Shown here: piece by piece, positions 55,624-64,000 of the stretch
How the letters are laid out: the number at the start of each line of letters is the position of its first letter
Numbering within the stretch: the stretch's first letter is position 1
Source: Natronosalvus vescus
GTDB taxonomy: Archaea; Halobacteriota; Halobacteria; Halobacteriales; Natrialbaceae
NCBI RefSeq assembly: GCF_023973145.1
Contig: NZ_CP099546.1
Span: 3,348,001-3,412,000, forward strand
Direction: 5' to 3'
Length of the DNA: 64,000 nucleotides
Notes under the pieces: model-generated
What the model was told of the DNA's origin: nothing
The model's input: only the letters and a program-made list of their open reading frames with translations
The model's database searches: none
Program-made: the position numbers and the translations under genes

Positions 55624-58233
55624 GTGAACCGGGAGACTACACGGCGAGGCGTTCTCGCGGCCGCGCTGGTCGCGAGCGTAGCCGGCCTCTCGCTGTCGGC
55701 CGCCAGCGACCTCCTCGAGCAGTTCGCCCCGCTCTCGGGCGACGCCTGGGATGCCGCCGGCCGCGAGCATCCTGACCGGGTCGACAACCCATACGGCGAG
55801 GCGACCGTCCGGATCGACGACGAGGGCGTCCCTCACGTCGAAGCCGACGACGAGCGAGCAGCGTACTTTGCCATCGGCTATCTCCACGGCTTCGACCGGG
55901 CCTTCCAGCTCGACCTCCAGCGACGGCAGATGCGCGGGGAACTTTCGGCTATTTTCGGCGTGATCGCCCTCGAGAGCGACGAATTCCACGCCCGAATGGA
56001 CTTCGTCGGTGCGGCGGAAGCGACCTGGGAAACAGTAAAGGAAACCCATGCGGGCTCGCTCATCGAACCCTACAGCGAGGGCGTGAACGCCGCCGTCGAG
56101 AACCACCGCCTCCCCCTCGAGTTCGAGTTGCTCGGCTACGACCCCGATCCCTGGACGCCGGTGGAGACGCTGTTGATGGAAAAGCAGATCTCGTGGGGGC
56201 TCACCGGGAACTTTCGGGCGCTTCGCCGGGAGCTAATCGAGACACAGCTCGAGGCAGATCTCATCGACGCACTGTATCCGGATCGGATGGATCACGACGT
56301 CCCTATTTTACGAACCGAATCGGAACACGTCGACGACCTCGGGGAGCTTCGGGGTGTTCGGGGACGTGGTGAGGCGGAGAACGACGATCAGACAGCGGCC
56401 ACCGATCGACGAGAGCGAGTGCACTCGAGTGGATCCACCGCTGCCTCTGACTCCACCTCCACGTCTTCGTCCACCGACTCCAACTCTACATCCACCGCCG
56501 ACGAGCCAGACACCACCCTCCTCGAGTGGCTCTCACAGTTCGAATCGCCACCAGGCGTCGGTTCGAACAGCTGGGTCGTCTCGGGCGAGAACACCGAGAA
56601 CGGGACGCCGATCCTCGCGAACGATCCGCACCTCGAACTGATGACGCCGCCGCTGTGGTACGAACAGCACATCGACACGCCCGAAACCGACGTCCGCGGG
56701 GTCACGTTCCCCGGCGTTCCGTTCGTCATCATCGGAGCCAACCAGGTCGGTGCCTGGGGCGTCACGAACGTCGGTGCGGACGTCCTCGACTGTTACACTT
56801 ACGAAATCGACGACGAGGCGGAACGCTACCGATACGAGGGCGAGTGGCGCGAGTTCGATCTCGAGGAACGCGAACTCGTCGTTTCAGGCGGGGAGAACCG
56901 CACGTTCACGGTCAGAAAGACCGTTCACGGCCCGCTGCTCGAGCGCGAGGGTCAACACGTCGGTGTTTCCTGGACGGGACTGACTGCCACTCGGACGACC
57001 CAGGCAGTGTACGAACTCGGGGTCAGCGAGGGTGTCGACGACGCCCTCGAAGCGGCCCGGAAATTCGATCTACCGACCCAGAACCTGCTGTACGCCGATT
57101 CCGACGGGCGGACGTTGTACGTCGCGACGGGGCAGCTCCCGATCCGGCACGTCGATGGCGAGGTCGTCGACGGCAATCGTGTCTTCGACGGCTCCGCTGG
57201 CGAGGGTGAGTGGGGGGGTTTCACTCCCTACGGCCGATCCACCTGGGACGGATTCGTCCCCTTCGACGAACGGCCGACGGCGATCGATCCGACCGTCGTT
57301 GCGACCGCGAACCAGCGCGTCGTCGACGATCCAGAACACTACGTCGGCGTCGCGTACGCCGCACCGTACCGTGGGCGGCGAATCTACGACGTCCTCGACG
57401 AGGCAACGGACGCCAACGAGGCGACCGACGTCAAGTTCCACAAACGATTGCAAACTGATACCCGTGACGAGCGGGCGGTCGACCTCGTCCCCGACCTGCT
57501 CGCGATCGGTCACTCTGCGATCGACGCCGGTCTCGCCGCGGATCCGGAGACGCTCGAGGACGCCCTGGAGATCCTCGAGGGGTGGGACTACCGGATGGAT
57601 CGTGACTCCCATGGAGCCCTCCTGTTCGCCCGGTGGATCGAGCACTACCGCGAGGCAGTACTCGACCCGCTGTTCGAGGACACCGATCTCGACGAAGGGT
57701 ACTACCCGAACGACTGGGTGGTCACCACCCTTCCCGAAGACAGCCCCGTCTTCGCGAATCGGTCGCGGGCTGAATTGCTGGTGACGGCGCTCGAGGAGGC
57801 GGTATCAGAACTCGAGGACGAGGAGTGGGAGACATACGGCGACTGGAACACGACGGCCCCAATCGGCCATCCCCTCGGGGGTGAAGCGGCGTTTCTCAAC
57901 TACGACGAACGCCAGCGCGACGGATCGCGAGCGACCGTCGACAACTACCGGGTCGAGCGTTCCGTGGGGGCGAGCTGGCGGATGGTCGTCGAACCTGGCG
58001 GCGACGGGTGGGGGATCCTCCCCGGCGGAAACTCCGGCGACTACTTCTCGCCGCACTACGACGATCAGTTCGCCCGCTGGGCCGACGGAACGTACAAACC
58101 GATGGCGCTCGAGGCCGACGGCGAGACGAGTATCCAATTCGACGAGCCAGAACGTGAGTTTTACGGGACTGACGACGATGGTGGCGAGGATCGTGCTTTC
58201 GGACGTCCGGACGATCCGGGAGGTGCCGAATGA
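55624..58233 (+). CDS. Penicillin acylase family Ntn hydrolase, Tat-exported
   Basis: 869 residues from the GTG at 55624. Tat signal (RETTRRGVLAAALVASVAG) without a lipobox, so secreted. The family's long chain follows: the conserved region YFAIGYLHGFDRAFQLDLQR, a Ser/Thr/Asp-rich linker near 265-310, then VGSNSWVVSGENTENG at about 320, whose Ser is the expected nucleophile that becomes the N-terminus of the beta chain after autocleavage. Later motifs are LLANDPHLEL-type (ILANDPHLELMTPPL) and GGNSGDYFSPHYDDQ. It hydrolyses amide bonds of lactones, antibiotics or quorum signals; the natural substrate is unknown. Confidence 0.93.
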   Translation: MNRETTRRGVLAAALVASVAGLSLSAASDLLEQFAPLSGDAWDAAGREHPDRVDNPYGEATVRIDDEGVPHVEADDERAAYFAIGYLHGFDRAFQLDLQRRQMRGELSAIFGVIALESDEFHARMDFVGAAEATWETVKETHAGSLIEPYSEGVNAAVENHRLPLEFELLGYDPDPWTPVETLLMEKQISWGLTGNFRALRRELIETQLEADLIDALYPDRMDHDVPILRTESEHVDDLGELRGVRGRGEAENDDQTAATDRRERVHSSGSTAASDSTSTSSSTDSNSTSTADEPDTTLLEWLSQFESPPGVGSNSWVVSGENTENGTPILANDPHLELMTPPLWYEQHIDTPETDVRGVTFPGVPFVIIGANQVGAWGVTNVGADVLDCYTYEIDDEAERYRYEGEWREFDLEERELVVSGGENRTFTVRKTVHGPLLEREGQHVGVSWTGLTATRTTQAVYELGVSEGVDDALEAARKFDLPTQNLLYADSDGRTLYVATGQLPIRHVDGEVVDGNRVFDGSAGEGEWGGFTPYGRSTWDGFVPFDERPTAIDPTVVATANQRVVDDPEHYVGVAYAAPYRGRRIYDVLDEATDANEATDVKFHKRLQTDTRDERAVDLVPDLLAIGHSAIDAGLAADPETLEDALEILEGWDYRMDRDSHGALLFARWIEHYREAVLDPLFEDTDLDEGYYPNDWVVTTLPEDSPVFANRSRAELLVTALEEAVSELEDEEWETYGDWNTTAPIGHPLGGEAAFLNYDERQRDGSRATVDNYRVERSVGASWRMVVEPGGDGWGILPGGNSGDYFSPHYDDQFARWADGTYKPMALEADGETSIQFDEPEREFYGTDDDGGEDRAFGRPDDPGGAE

Positions 58234-58652
58234 GCGAGAAAACGTCGACGGAAGCGGATGGACCGATTCGCGCCACCGCTGCCGCGGAGCCTTCCGACGA
58301 CCCCTCCAGCGTCGACTCGAGAGGGGCTCGAAGCGTCCTGACTCGAGTCCGAACGGAACGTCGGCCCCACGTCATCGCCCTCGCGCTGGCCGTCGTGGTC
58401 GGGCTGGCGTTCTCGTGGCTCCACTGGCTCGGTCTGATCGTCGGCGGCGCACTCGTTGGTCTCTGTGCGCGTCGACTCTCGATCGCCGTTGCTTACGGCA
58501 TAGCCTTCGGTGCCCTCGTCCTCGTCGCCTTCGCGCTTTCGCTCGGCGGGATTTCGATACGGGCGCTCGAGATGGCCCCAGCCATCTATCTGACATTGGG
58601 TGCGGGAATCGGGCTGCCGGCGCTAGGTGCGCTGGCCCGCGGCGTGGTTTGA
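58230..58652 (+). CDS. Small membrane protein following the acylase
   Basis: 140 residues, ATGA overlap with the acylase gene, so translation is coupled. A disordered N-terminus (about 1-45) and four hydrophobic helices (VIALALAVVVGLAFSWLHWL onwards), very few charges. No family recognised. It might help secretion, anchoring or folding of the acylase; the coupling is the only evidence for that. Confidence 0.7.
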   Translation: MSEKTSTEADGPIRATAAAEPSDDPSSVDSRGARSVLTRVRTERRPHVIALALAVVVGLAFSWLHWLGLIVGGALVGLCARRLSIAVAYGIAFGALVLVAFALSLGGISIRALEMAPAIYLTLGAGIGLPALGALARGVV

Positions 58653-58713
58653 TCGAGTACCCGTTCCCGGGTTAGATTCCAATGCAGTTTCACGATCGAC
58701 TGCCAGGGATCGA

Positions 58714-58959
58714 TTACGAGTTATCCGGTCGGGGTGGCATCGAATCCGATTCAGCCGTTTCGATCACCTTGAAATCGGTTTCGCCACAACGACACCCCTC
58801 GCGTCGTCCGATCGGACGGACTTTACCGTCAGGCCACGCCTCGGCGGCATACACGGCGTTACAGGAGGTGCAGGTCGCCGCTACTTTCCGCGACTGCTCT
58901 GCGTTTCGCCCAGTATCCCCCGCCCGCTTCGATCGATCATCCATCGAACAGTCACTCAT
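58714..58959 (-). CDS. Small zinc-ribbon protein
   Basis: 81 residues. The central part reads CTSCNAVYAAEAWPDG and then REGCRCGETDF, a CxxC...CxC zinc-binding pattern, flanked by disordered ends. Very common small-protein layout in haloarchaea, often involved in RNA or DNA binding or in protein interactions. It is convergent with the acylase cluster and has no clear partner. The opposite frame on the plus strand is a shadow. Confidence 0.75.
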   Translation of the reverse strand: MSDCSMDDRSKRAGDTGRNAEQSRKVAATCTSCNAVYAAEAWPDGKVRPIGRREGCRCGETDFKVIETAESDSMPPRPDNS

Positions 58960-59039
58960 GATCGCAAGGAGGCTATCGTCGGACTAACGGGTTGTGTGGT
59001 GAGTTCGAAGGCATTTATATGCTCGGCCGGCCGGGCCGA

Positions 59040-59711
59040 TCAGGCGGTGTCCCTGCCGGTGTCAGGTGGGGAGACGTCGAGCGCGTTGCTGGTGAGATTA
59101 CTGGTCGCCCGGCGCAACCGCTGAGACACCGCGTTCGTCGACACCCCCAACTCCGTTGCCAACTCGCCGATCTGAGCGTTTCGCGGGATGTCGAAGTACC
59201 CCATCTCGAGGGCGGTCACGAGCGTCTCGTACTGTACTGGCGTCAGCCCGAATTTGCGTTTTTTCGGCTCGCTGCCGTCGTACAGGCGGTGGAGCTCGAA
59301 CGAGTACCCCTGCTCGTGAAAGTACGTCTGAAAGTCCTCGAGGGCGTCTCGGTCGATGAACCGAATGCGGAGATACCACGTCCCGTCTCTCGCGCCCGCT
59401 TCTTCCATAATGCCGTGGCGATCGACGATGTGATCGACCAGTTCCTGGACGGGTTCGGCCCAGTAAACGTTGACGTACGCGAACTCGTCCGTTCGGTCGA
59501 GGACAGTCACATCGGTGACGGACGCATCGTCTCGAAGGGCTGTTTCGATGGAATCGAGGTTGTCGCTGTAGATCCACAGAAACGGCATCACCCATTCACG
59601 GCTGTGCGTCGCGAGTCGTTCGATCTCGATCGTCACATCCGCCACCGCGTCAAGCGTGTGTTCCAGCGCGAACGCTTTCGCTGGAACTGTAAACTCAGTG
59701 ATAATGCTCAC
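59040..59711 (-). CDS. HTH_10 (bacterio-opsin activator type) transcription regulator
   Basis: 223 residues. The N-terminal half (about 1-150) is the Bat linker/sensor domain (MSIITEFTVPAKAFALEHT, TWYLRIRFIDRDALEDFQTY), and the C-terminus (about 160-215) is the HTH_10 DNA-binding domain with QIGELATELGVSTNAVSQRL. GTG start. It is divergent from the aldo/keto reductase gene and might control it. Ligand unknown; relatives react to redox, light or sugar signals. Confidence 0.92.
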   Translation of the reverse strand: MSIITEFTVPAKAFALEHTLDAVADVTIEIERLATHSREWVMPFLWIYSDNLDSIETALRDDASVTDVTVLDRTDEFAYVNVYWAEPVQELVDHIVDRHGIMEEAGARDGTWYLRIRFIDRDALEDFQTYFHEQGYSFELHRLYDGSEPKKRKFGLTPVQYETLVTALEMGYFDIPRNAQIGELATELGVSTNAVSQRLRRATSNLTSNALDVSPPDTGRDTA

Positions 59712-59844
59712 ACACCGAATACGATTCGAGGGGGGATAACGGGCGTGGGTAGAGTGGTCACTCGAGTTGCGCTCCCTCGGAATTACTCTCGTCCGCTGGG
59801 CCTTTCAACGCGCTCGAGTGACTGACCGCTGCCGCGGCACGTAC

Positions 59845-59852
59845 GTATTTAG
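59845..59852 (+). promoter_or_regulatory. TATA box of the aldo/keto reductase gene
   Basis: GTATTTAG, centred 27 bases before the ATG at 59876, in the region shared with the divergent HTH_10 gene. Confidence 0.6.
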
Positions 59853-59875
59853 TACCGGATCGCAACTATCGGGCC

Positions 59876-60850
59876 ATGGAGTACACCACTCTCGGAAACA
59901 CCGGCATGACCGTGAGCCGTCTCTGTCTGGGCTGTATGAGCTTCGGCTCGAGCGACTGGCGTCCCTGGGTACTCGATGAGGAGGAAAGCCACGAAATCAT
60001 CGACCGCGCCATCGACCTCGGAATTACGTTCTTCGACACGGCGAACATGTACTCGAACGGGGAGTCAGAACGCATCCTCGGGGATGCCCTCGAGGGCTAC
60101 CGCGATCAGTCCGTCGTCGCCACCAAGGGCTACTTCCAGATGCGCGAGGACGATCCCAACTCGGGAGGGCTCTCCCGGAAGGCCATCGAACAGGAACTCG
60201 AGGCCAGCCTCGAGCGACTGGGGATGGACACCGTCGACCTGTATCAGATCCACCGCTGGGACGACGATACCCCGATCGAGGAGACGCTTCGAGCGCTCGA
60301 CGACGCCGTTCGCCGCGAGCAGGCGCGCTACATCGGTGCTTCCTCCATGTGGGCCCACCAGTTCTCGGAGGCACTCCACACGAGCGATCGACTGGGACTC
60401 GAGCGCTTCGTCTCGATGCAAAACCACTACAACCTCGTCTACCGGGAAGAGGAACGGGAGATGCTGCCACTGTGTGGGAAGAAAGGAGTCGGCGTCATGC
60501 CCTGGTCGCCGCTGGCACGGGGGTATCTGACCAGACCCGACGAACAGGTCGACGCGACGAAACGGGGAGACACCGAGGAGTACCTCTACGCACATCCCTA
60601 CCGCGAAGGCGGCGGCCCCGAGATCAACGCGCGTGTCGAAGAACTCGCCGACGAGAAGGGGGTAACGATGGCCCAGATCGCCCTTTCCTGGGTACTCCAT
60701 CAGGACTGGGTGGACGCCCCGATCGTCGGAACGACAAGCGTCGAACACTTAGAACAGGCCGTCGAGGCACTCGATATTTCGCTTTCGTCGTCCGATCTCG
60801 AGTACCTCGAGGAGCCGTACGAGCCGGTTCGGGTCTCGAGTCACGAGTAA
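59876..60850 (+). CDS. Aldo/keto reductase
   Basis: 324 residues, a TIM-barrel NADPH oxidoreductase. GCMSFGSSDWRPWVLDEEES is the opening, with ITFFDTANMYSNGESERILG carrying the catalytic Asp/Tyr region. SLERLGMDTVDLYQIHRWDD provides the lysine and His region, and GVMPWSPLARGYLTRP the coenzyme part. It reduces aldehydes or ketones; removal of methylglyoxal-type aldehydes is possible with mgsA in the window. The last codons are part of a 38-base tandem repeat. Confidence 0.93.
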   Translation: MEYTTLGNTGMTVSRLCLGCMSFGSSDWRPWVLDEEESHEIIDRAIDLGITFFDTANMYSNGESERILGDALEGYRDQSVVATKGYFQMREDDPNSGGLSRKAIEQELEASLERLGMDTVDLYQIHRWDDDTPIEETLRALDDAVRREQARYIGASSMWAHQFSEALHTSDRLGLERFVSMQNHYNLVYREEEREMLPLCGKKGVGVMPWSPLARGYLTRPDEQVDATKRGDTEEYLYAHPYREGGGPEINARVEELADEKGVTMAQIALSWVLHQDWVDAPIVGTTSVEHLEQAVEALDISLSSSDLEYLEEPYEPVRVSSHE

Positions 60851-60927
60851 GTTCGGGCGTGACGGTTCGAGCCTCGAGTCACGAGTGAGTTCGGGCGTGA
60901 CGGTTCGAGCCTCGAGTCACGAGTGAG
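60835..60927 (+). repeat. 38-base tandem repeat at the aldo/keto reductase stop
   Basis: The unit CTCGAGTCACGAGTAAGT... starts at 60835, 60873 and 60911 (third copy partial). Copy 1 carries the TAA stop of the gene, copy 2 a TGA in the same place, so a slippage event would still leave a stop. Confidence 0.8.
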
Positions 60928-60942
60928 AGACAGAGCGACGAC

Positions 60943-61659
60943 TCACCCACGAATCGACGGGGAGTAGACAGCGGACGGCGACACGCCCCACGTTTCCTGC
61001 CGGTAGGCCATCTCCCAGAACCGGTACTCGAGTTTGGCGCTCGTCAGGAACGATCGTTCCATCGCGTTCCGTTCGCCCGGATACCGTTCCGCACACTGAT
61101 CGATGAACTCGCGCATCTAGGCGACTGACTCCCGGAACGAATCGCTGGTGTACTTTTCGATAAACGGCGTGTATCGGTGTTCGTCGGGTGCTATCGCAGC
61201 CATGTGGTCGGCGATATCGAGGTATCCCTGTCCACAGGGGTAGATCGCGGCGGCGATTTCCGCGATCGACCCCTCGTAGGCGGTTCGCAACAGGAAGTTC
61301 GTGTAGGCGACACAGGTCGGTGTCTTCTCGACGGTTTCGAGGGTCGCTCGAGGAATGCCGTACTCCTCCGCGAACGATCGGTGGAGCTCAAGTTTGTCGG
61401 CGAGAATTCGGTGGCCGATCCCCATCAGGTGCGTCATCGTCTCCTCGTCTCGGGCTTTCGAGCCAGCGATCGAAAACACACGGGCGTAATCGAGGAGGTA
61501 GCGATAATCCTGACGAATCCAGGTACAGAACGCCTCGTCCGCGAGCGTTCCGGCCGCGAGTTCGGTCACGAACGGGTGTTCCATCTGTGCTGTCCAGATG
61601 TCCGCCCCGGTATCGAGGAGGTGGTCACTGAAATGCATCACACTCGAGTTCGAAGTCAT
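60943..61659 (-). pseudogene. tenA: TenA family thiaminase-like gene, interrupted by TAG
   Basis: Reads MTSNSSVMHFSDHLLDTGA from ATG 61659, through the TenA core EHPFVTELAAGTL, TWIRQDYRYLLDYARVFS and the active-site region AAIYPCGQGYLDIADH, to FRESVA. Then TAG at 61117-61119 stands where I would expect Trp (VAWMREFID...), and the same frame goes on intact for 57 codons: MREFIDQCAERYPGERNAM, FLTSAKLEYRFWEMAYRQETW, to TGA at 60943. As read, the product loses the C-terminal helix with the catalytic Glu. TGG to TAG is one base change. Confidence 0.88.
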
Positions 61660-61783
61660 CAGTGAGATAACTTAGTAGTATTACTAGATTATGCCTCGGT
61701 GGTTGATACCGGATTCAACGACTGAACGGCACATACCAGTACTCGGCTACGACTACTATCACTCGCCCGAGAAGTGCGTCCGC

Positions 61784-62071
61784 TCAGACAGCGCCACCGT
61801 ACACCGACGGCACGAGTCGAAACACGTCCCCATCTTCGAGTTCAGTCTCGAGACCGCCGAGGTGTCGGACGTCCGTCTTGTTCTTCGTGACGACCGTTTT
61901 TCCGGCCAGGTTCGTGCCGGCATCGTCGACGAGGCGCCCCTCGAGAATTGGGTAGGTAGCCTCGAGTTCGCGAAGGAGGTCGCCGACGGTGTCACCGTCC
62001 GGGTTCCAGGACACCGTTTGCTCGCCGACGTCGTCACGGAAGGGGCCGAAGAAGCGACACTCGAGTTGCAC
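61784..62071 (-). CDS. MoaD/ThiS-like ubiquitin-fold protein (SAMP-like) with GGAV end
   Basis: 95 residues from GTG 62071 (VQLECRFFGPFRDDVGEQ). A beta-grasp fold with LLRELEATYPILEGRL, ending SVYGGAV. Sulfur carrier and protein-tagging SAMP proteins normally end exactly in GG; here two residues follow, so a maturation protease would be needed before activation, or the protein is not conjugated. An ATG start at 62290 would add an unlikely low-complexity N-terminus. It is divergent from the PAS sensor gene. Confidence 0.85.
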   Translation of the reverse strand: MQLECRFFGPFRDDVGEQTVSWNPDGDTVGDLLRELEATYPILEGRLVDDAGTNLAGKTVVTKNKTDVRHLGGLETELEDGDVFRLVPSVYGGAV

Positions 62072-62189
62072 GCCGGTGCATACGTCGTGATCAGTCTTGT
62101 AGCCGGCGATTCTCTCCGTTGAGATGCGTCCTCTCGAGTCGAGATCGGGTCGCCGGCGCGCTTTTGGTGGTGTACGATCAAACAGGCGT

Positions 62190-64000
62190 ATGACGTACAC
62201 GGCGGAGAAGGAGGCGACGTCGATCCTGACCGTCGGTTCTGCCCCCTGGCTCGAGACGGTCGATGCGACTGCGCCTGACGATACTGACACCGCGGCTGAC
62301 GAGACTGGTCAGCCGGTATCTCCTGCGGTGTCTATCTATGGTCCGGTTTCCTCACTCGAGGCGGGACGAACGACCCTCGACGGATTCGACGAAGTCGATT
62401 GCATTCTGACGGACGACGCCGAGGTAGTACCGTCCGTGACGAACATTCCCGTTATCGTGGGCCCACCAGGTGGCGCGACCGACGGACGAGACCCCATTGC
62501 CGACGAAACGGCGACTGAAGTGACGGTTGGTTCCACTGGCGTATCCGAAGATGCGAGCAGAAGCGAGCGTGCCGAAGAGATTGGTGCCGACGAAGCGGCC
62601 TGTGTGGCGCATCTCGAGTCAGCGCTCGAAGCCGGTGCCGCCGCAGTAGTGACGCCGATGACAGCCGAACAACCTACGTTACTTCGCCAACGGATAGATA
62701 CCGTCATCGACCGAGAATCGTCGAGAAGGGCGCTCGAAAAGCGGGAAACGTGGTACCAGACGCTGATCGAGAAATCACCAGCCCTGTTTCTGGTGCTCGA
62801 CGACGACTGTCGTGTCACGTTCACTGGTCCGTCCATCGAACACGTCGCCGGATACGATCCGGAGACGATACTCGGATCCCGGATCGACGAACGCATCCAC
62901 GACGAGGATCGCAACCGATTCCGACAGGCGTTCGAGGGTGTCGTCGATGCAGGTGTCGGGGAGTCGACGTCCTGTGAATACAAGTACCGACATGCCGATG
63001 GAACCTGGCACGTCCACGAGGCCGTCATCACAAATCGGCTTGGAGGTGACGTCGTCGGTGGGATCGTGTTGTCAGTACGGGATATCACGGCTTATCGACG
63101 TGTCGAACAGGAGTTGAGCAAATCTTTCGACAGGGTGACTGATGCGTTCCTGTCGCTCGACGCGGAGTGGCGGTTCACGTACGTCAACGATCAGGCGGAA
63201 CACGTACTCGGGAAAACGAAAGCCGAATTGCTTGGTCGCCACCTTATCGACGCCTTTCCCAAAATCGAAGGGACGCCCTTCGAACGGGAGTCACTCGCCG
63301 CAATGAAGACCCAGGAGCCACGAACGATCGAGAGCTATTACGAGCCACTGGAACGGTGGTTCGAAGCGCGAATGTATCCGTCCCCTTCCGGGCTGTCAAT
63401 TTACTTTAAAGACGTCTCGACGCGAGTCGAGCGGGAACGAACGCTGGCCGATCGTTCCGAACGACTGCAGGTGCTGATCGAGAACGTACCGGTAGTGTTC
63501 TTTTCCCTCGATGAAACGGGGACGTTTACACTTTCTGAGGGACACGGTCTGGAACGGATCGGCTACGAGCCCAATGAGGTCGCCGGCGAATCGATTTACG
63601 ACGTGTATAGCGATCATCCCGGAATACTCCAGGACGTCAACCGAGCCTTCAACGGGGAGGCCGTCCACTCGTTCCGGTTGGTCAGTGGTCGAAGTTTCGA
63701 GACGTGGTATCGACCCGTCGTATCCGGCGATACCGTCGAGCGAGTGATCGGCATCGGCGTCGACGTAACGGAACGACAGCAGTACGACGAAACCCTCAAC
63801 ACGCTCTATGAAGCGACACAACACCTGCTAACAGTCGAAACCAAACAGGTAGCCTGTGAGTACATCGTCGACGTCGCGACGGACGTACTCGATCTCGAAA
63901 ACGTCGCCGTCTACCGGTTCGACGAACACGAGAACGAACTCGTTCCGGCGGCCTACACGACGAACTTACTGACTCGCTTCGGAACGCCACCACGGTTCGG
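62190..64000 (+). CDS. PAS/GAF multi-domain sensor protein (right end cut by window)
   Basis: Open from ATG 62190 to the last base, at least 603 residues. Residues 1-160 form an acidic, receiver-like region without the usual phospho-acceptor pattern. PAS 1 at about 190-310 (LIEKSPALFLVLDDDCRVTF, then YKYRHADGTWHVHEAV), PAS 2 at about 315-425 (SFDRVTDAFLSLDAEWRFTY), PAS 3 at about 430-545 (LIENVPVVFFSLDETGTF), then a GAF domain from about 550 (TLYEATQHLLTVETKQVACE). The rest could be a histidine kinase or an HTH_10 output; both are common in haloarchaea. Confidence 0.9.
   Translation, partial: MTYTAEKEATSILTVGSAPWLETVDATAPDDTDTAADETGQPVSPAVSIYGPVSSLEAGRTTLDGFDEVDCILTDDAEVVPSVTNIPVIVGPPGGATDGRDPIADETATEVTVGSTGVSEDASRSERAEEIGADEAACVAHLESALEAGAAAVVTPMTAEQPTLLRQRIDTVIDRESSRRALEKRETWYQTLIEKSPALFLVLDDDCRVTFTGPSIEHVAGYDPETILGSRIDERIHDEDRNRFRQAFEGVVDAGVGESTSCEYKYRHADGTWHVHEAVITNRLGGDVVGGIVLSVRDITAYRRVEQELSKSFDRVTDAFLSLDAEWRFTYVNDQAEHVLGKTKAELLGRHLIDAFPKIEGTPFERESLAAMKTQEPRTIESYYEPLERWFEARMYPSPSGLSIYFKDVSTRVERERTLADRSERLQVLIENVPVVFFSLDETGTFTLSEGHGLERIGYEPNEVAGESIYDVYSDHPGILQDVNRAFNGEAVHSFRLVSGRSFETWYRPVVSGDTVERVIGIGVDVTERQQYDETLNTLYEATQHLLTVETKQVACEYIVDVATDVLDLENVAVYRFDEHENELVPAAYTTNLLTRFGTPPRF

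Overview
The window comes from an extremely halophilic archaeon, class Halobacteria, most likely a member of Natrialbaceae or a close relative. The evidence is: GC-rich coding DNA; very acidic proteins; many CTCGAG sites inside genes; leaderless genes with a TATA box 24-33 bases before the start codon; Tat-type lipoprotein signals (RR...GC); and lineage-typical families (DUF58/DUF4129 operon, DUF5806, DUF2240, HTH_10 regulators, a SAMP/MoaD-like protein, DacZ, IS1341-type TnpB). It reads as chromosome, with no plasmid replication genes.

Layout. 1-6000: end of PEP carboxylase, a DUF4129 / DUF7269-like / DUF58 / membrane protein operon, and a convergent MoxR ATPase. 6100-8320: tRNA-Ser(CGA) followed by two extra partial copies of its own 3' end, a small membrane protein, and an IS200/IS605-type element whose tnpB carries an in-frame TAG. 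8400-13000: small membrane protein, citramalate synthase, DUF192 protein, deoxyhypusine synthase, cupin and VOC proteins. 13000-28100: an ion and osmotic-stress region with trkA-trkH, a universal stress protein, two permeases fused to universal stress domains, a further APC permease, a second TrkH, methylglyoxal synthase, a KhtT/KhtU-like K+ efflux pair and a HAD hydrolase. 28300-31140: leucine-type dehydrogenase and an rnhA cluster. 31500-44460: two tandem complete peptide-type ABC importer operons (binding protein, B, C, D, F). 44500-51500: DUF7529-like and DUF5806 proteins, an AI-2E family exporter, a degraded low-GC lipoprotein gene, mscS and dacZ, a tnpB-less structured IS-like segment, and a membrane protein. 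51600-58650: an ABC exporter containing a permease fused to a PrsW-like protease, followed by a Tat-exported penicillin acylase. 58700-64000: zinc-ribbon protein, HTH_10 regulator, aldo/keto reductase, tenA interrupted by TAG, a SAMP-like protein with a GGAV tail, and a PAS/GAF sensor that runs off the window.

How the genes may work together. Haloarchaea balance external salt with molar K+. The window encodes K+ uptake (TrkA, two TrkH), likely K+/H+ efflux (KhtTU-like), a mechanosensitive channel, the c-di-AMP synthase DacZ, methylglyoxal synthase, and permeases with fused USP nucleotide-binding domains. In bacteria, c-di-AMP and methylglyoxal both connect to K+ transport, so this is the strongest candidate for a coordinated, poorly described system here; the linkage is inferred from neighbourhood and family knowledge. 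Three otherwise readable genes (tnpB, tenA, a lipoprotein) carry an in-frame TAG, and two hidden features (the lipoprotein pseudogene and the tnpB-less element) are visible only by reading the DNA directly.
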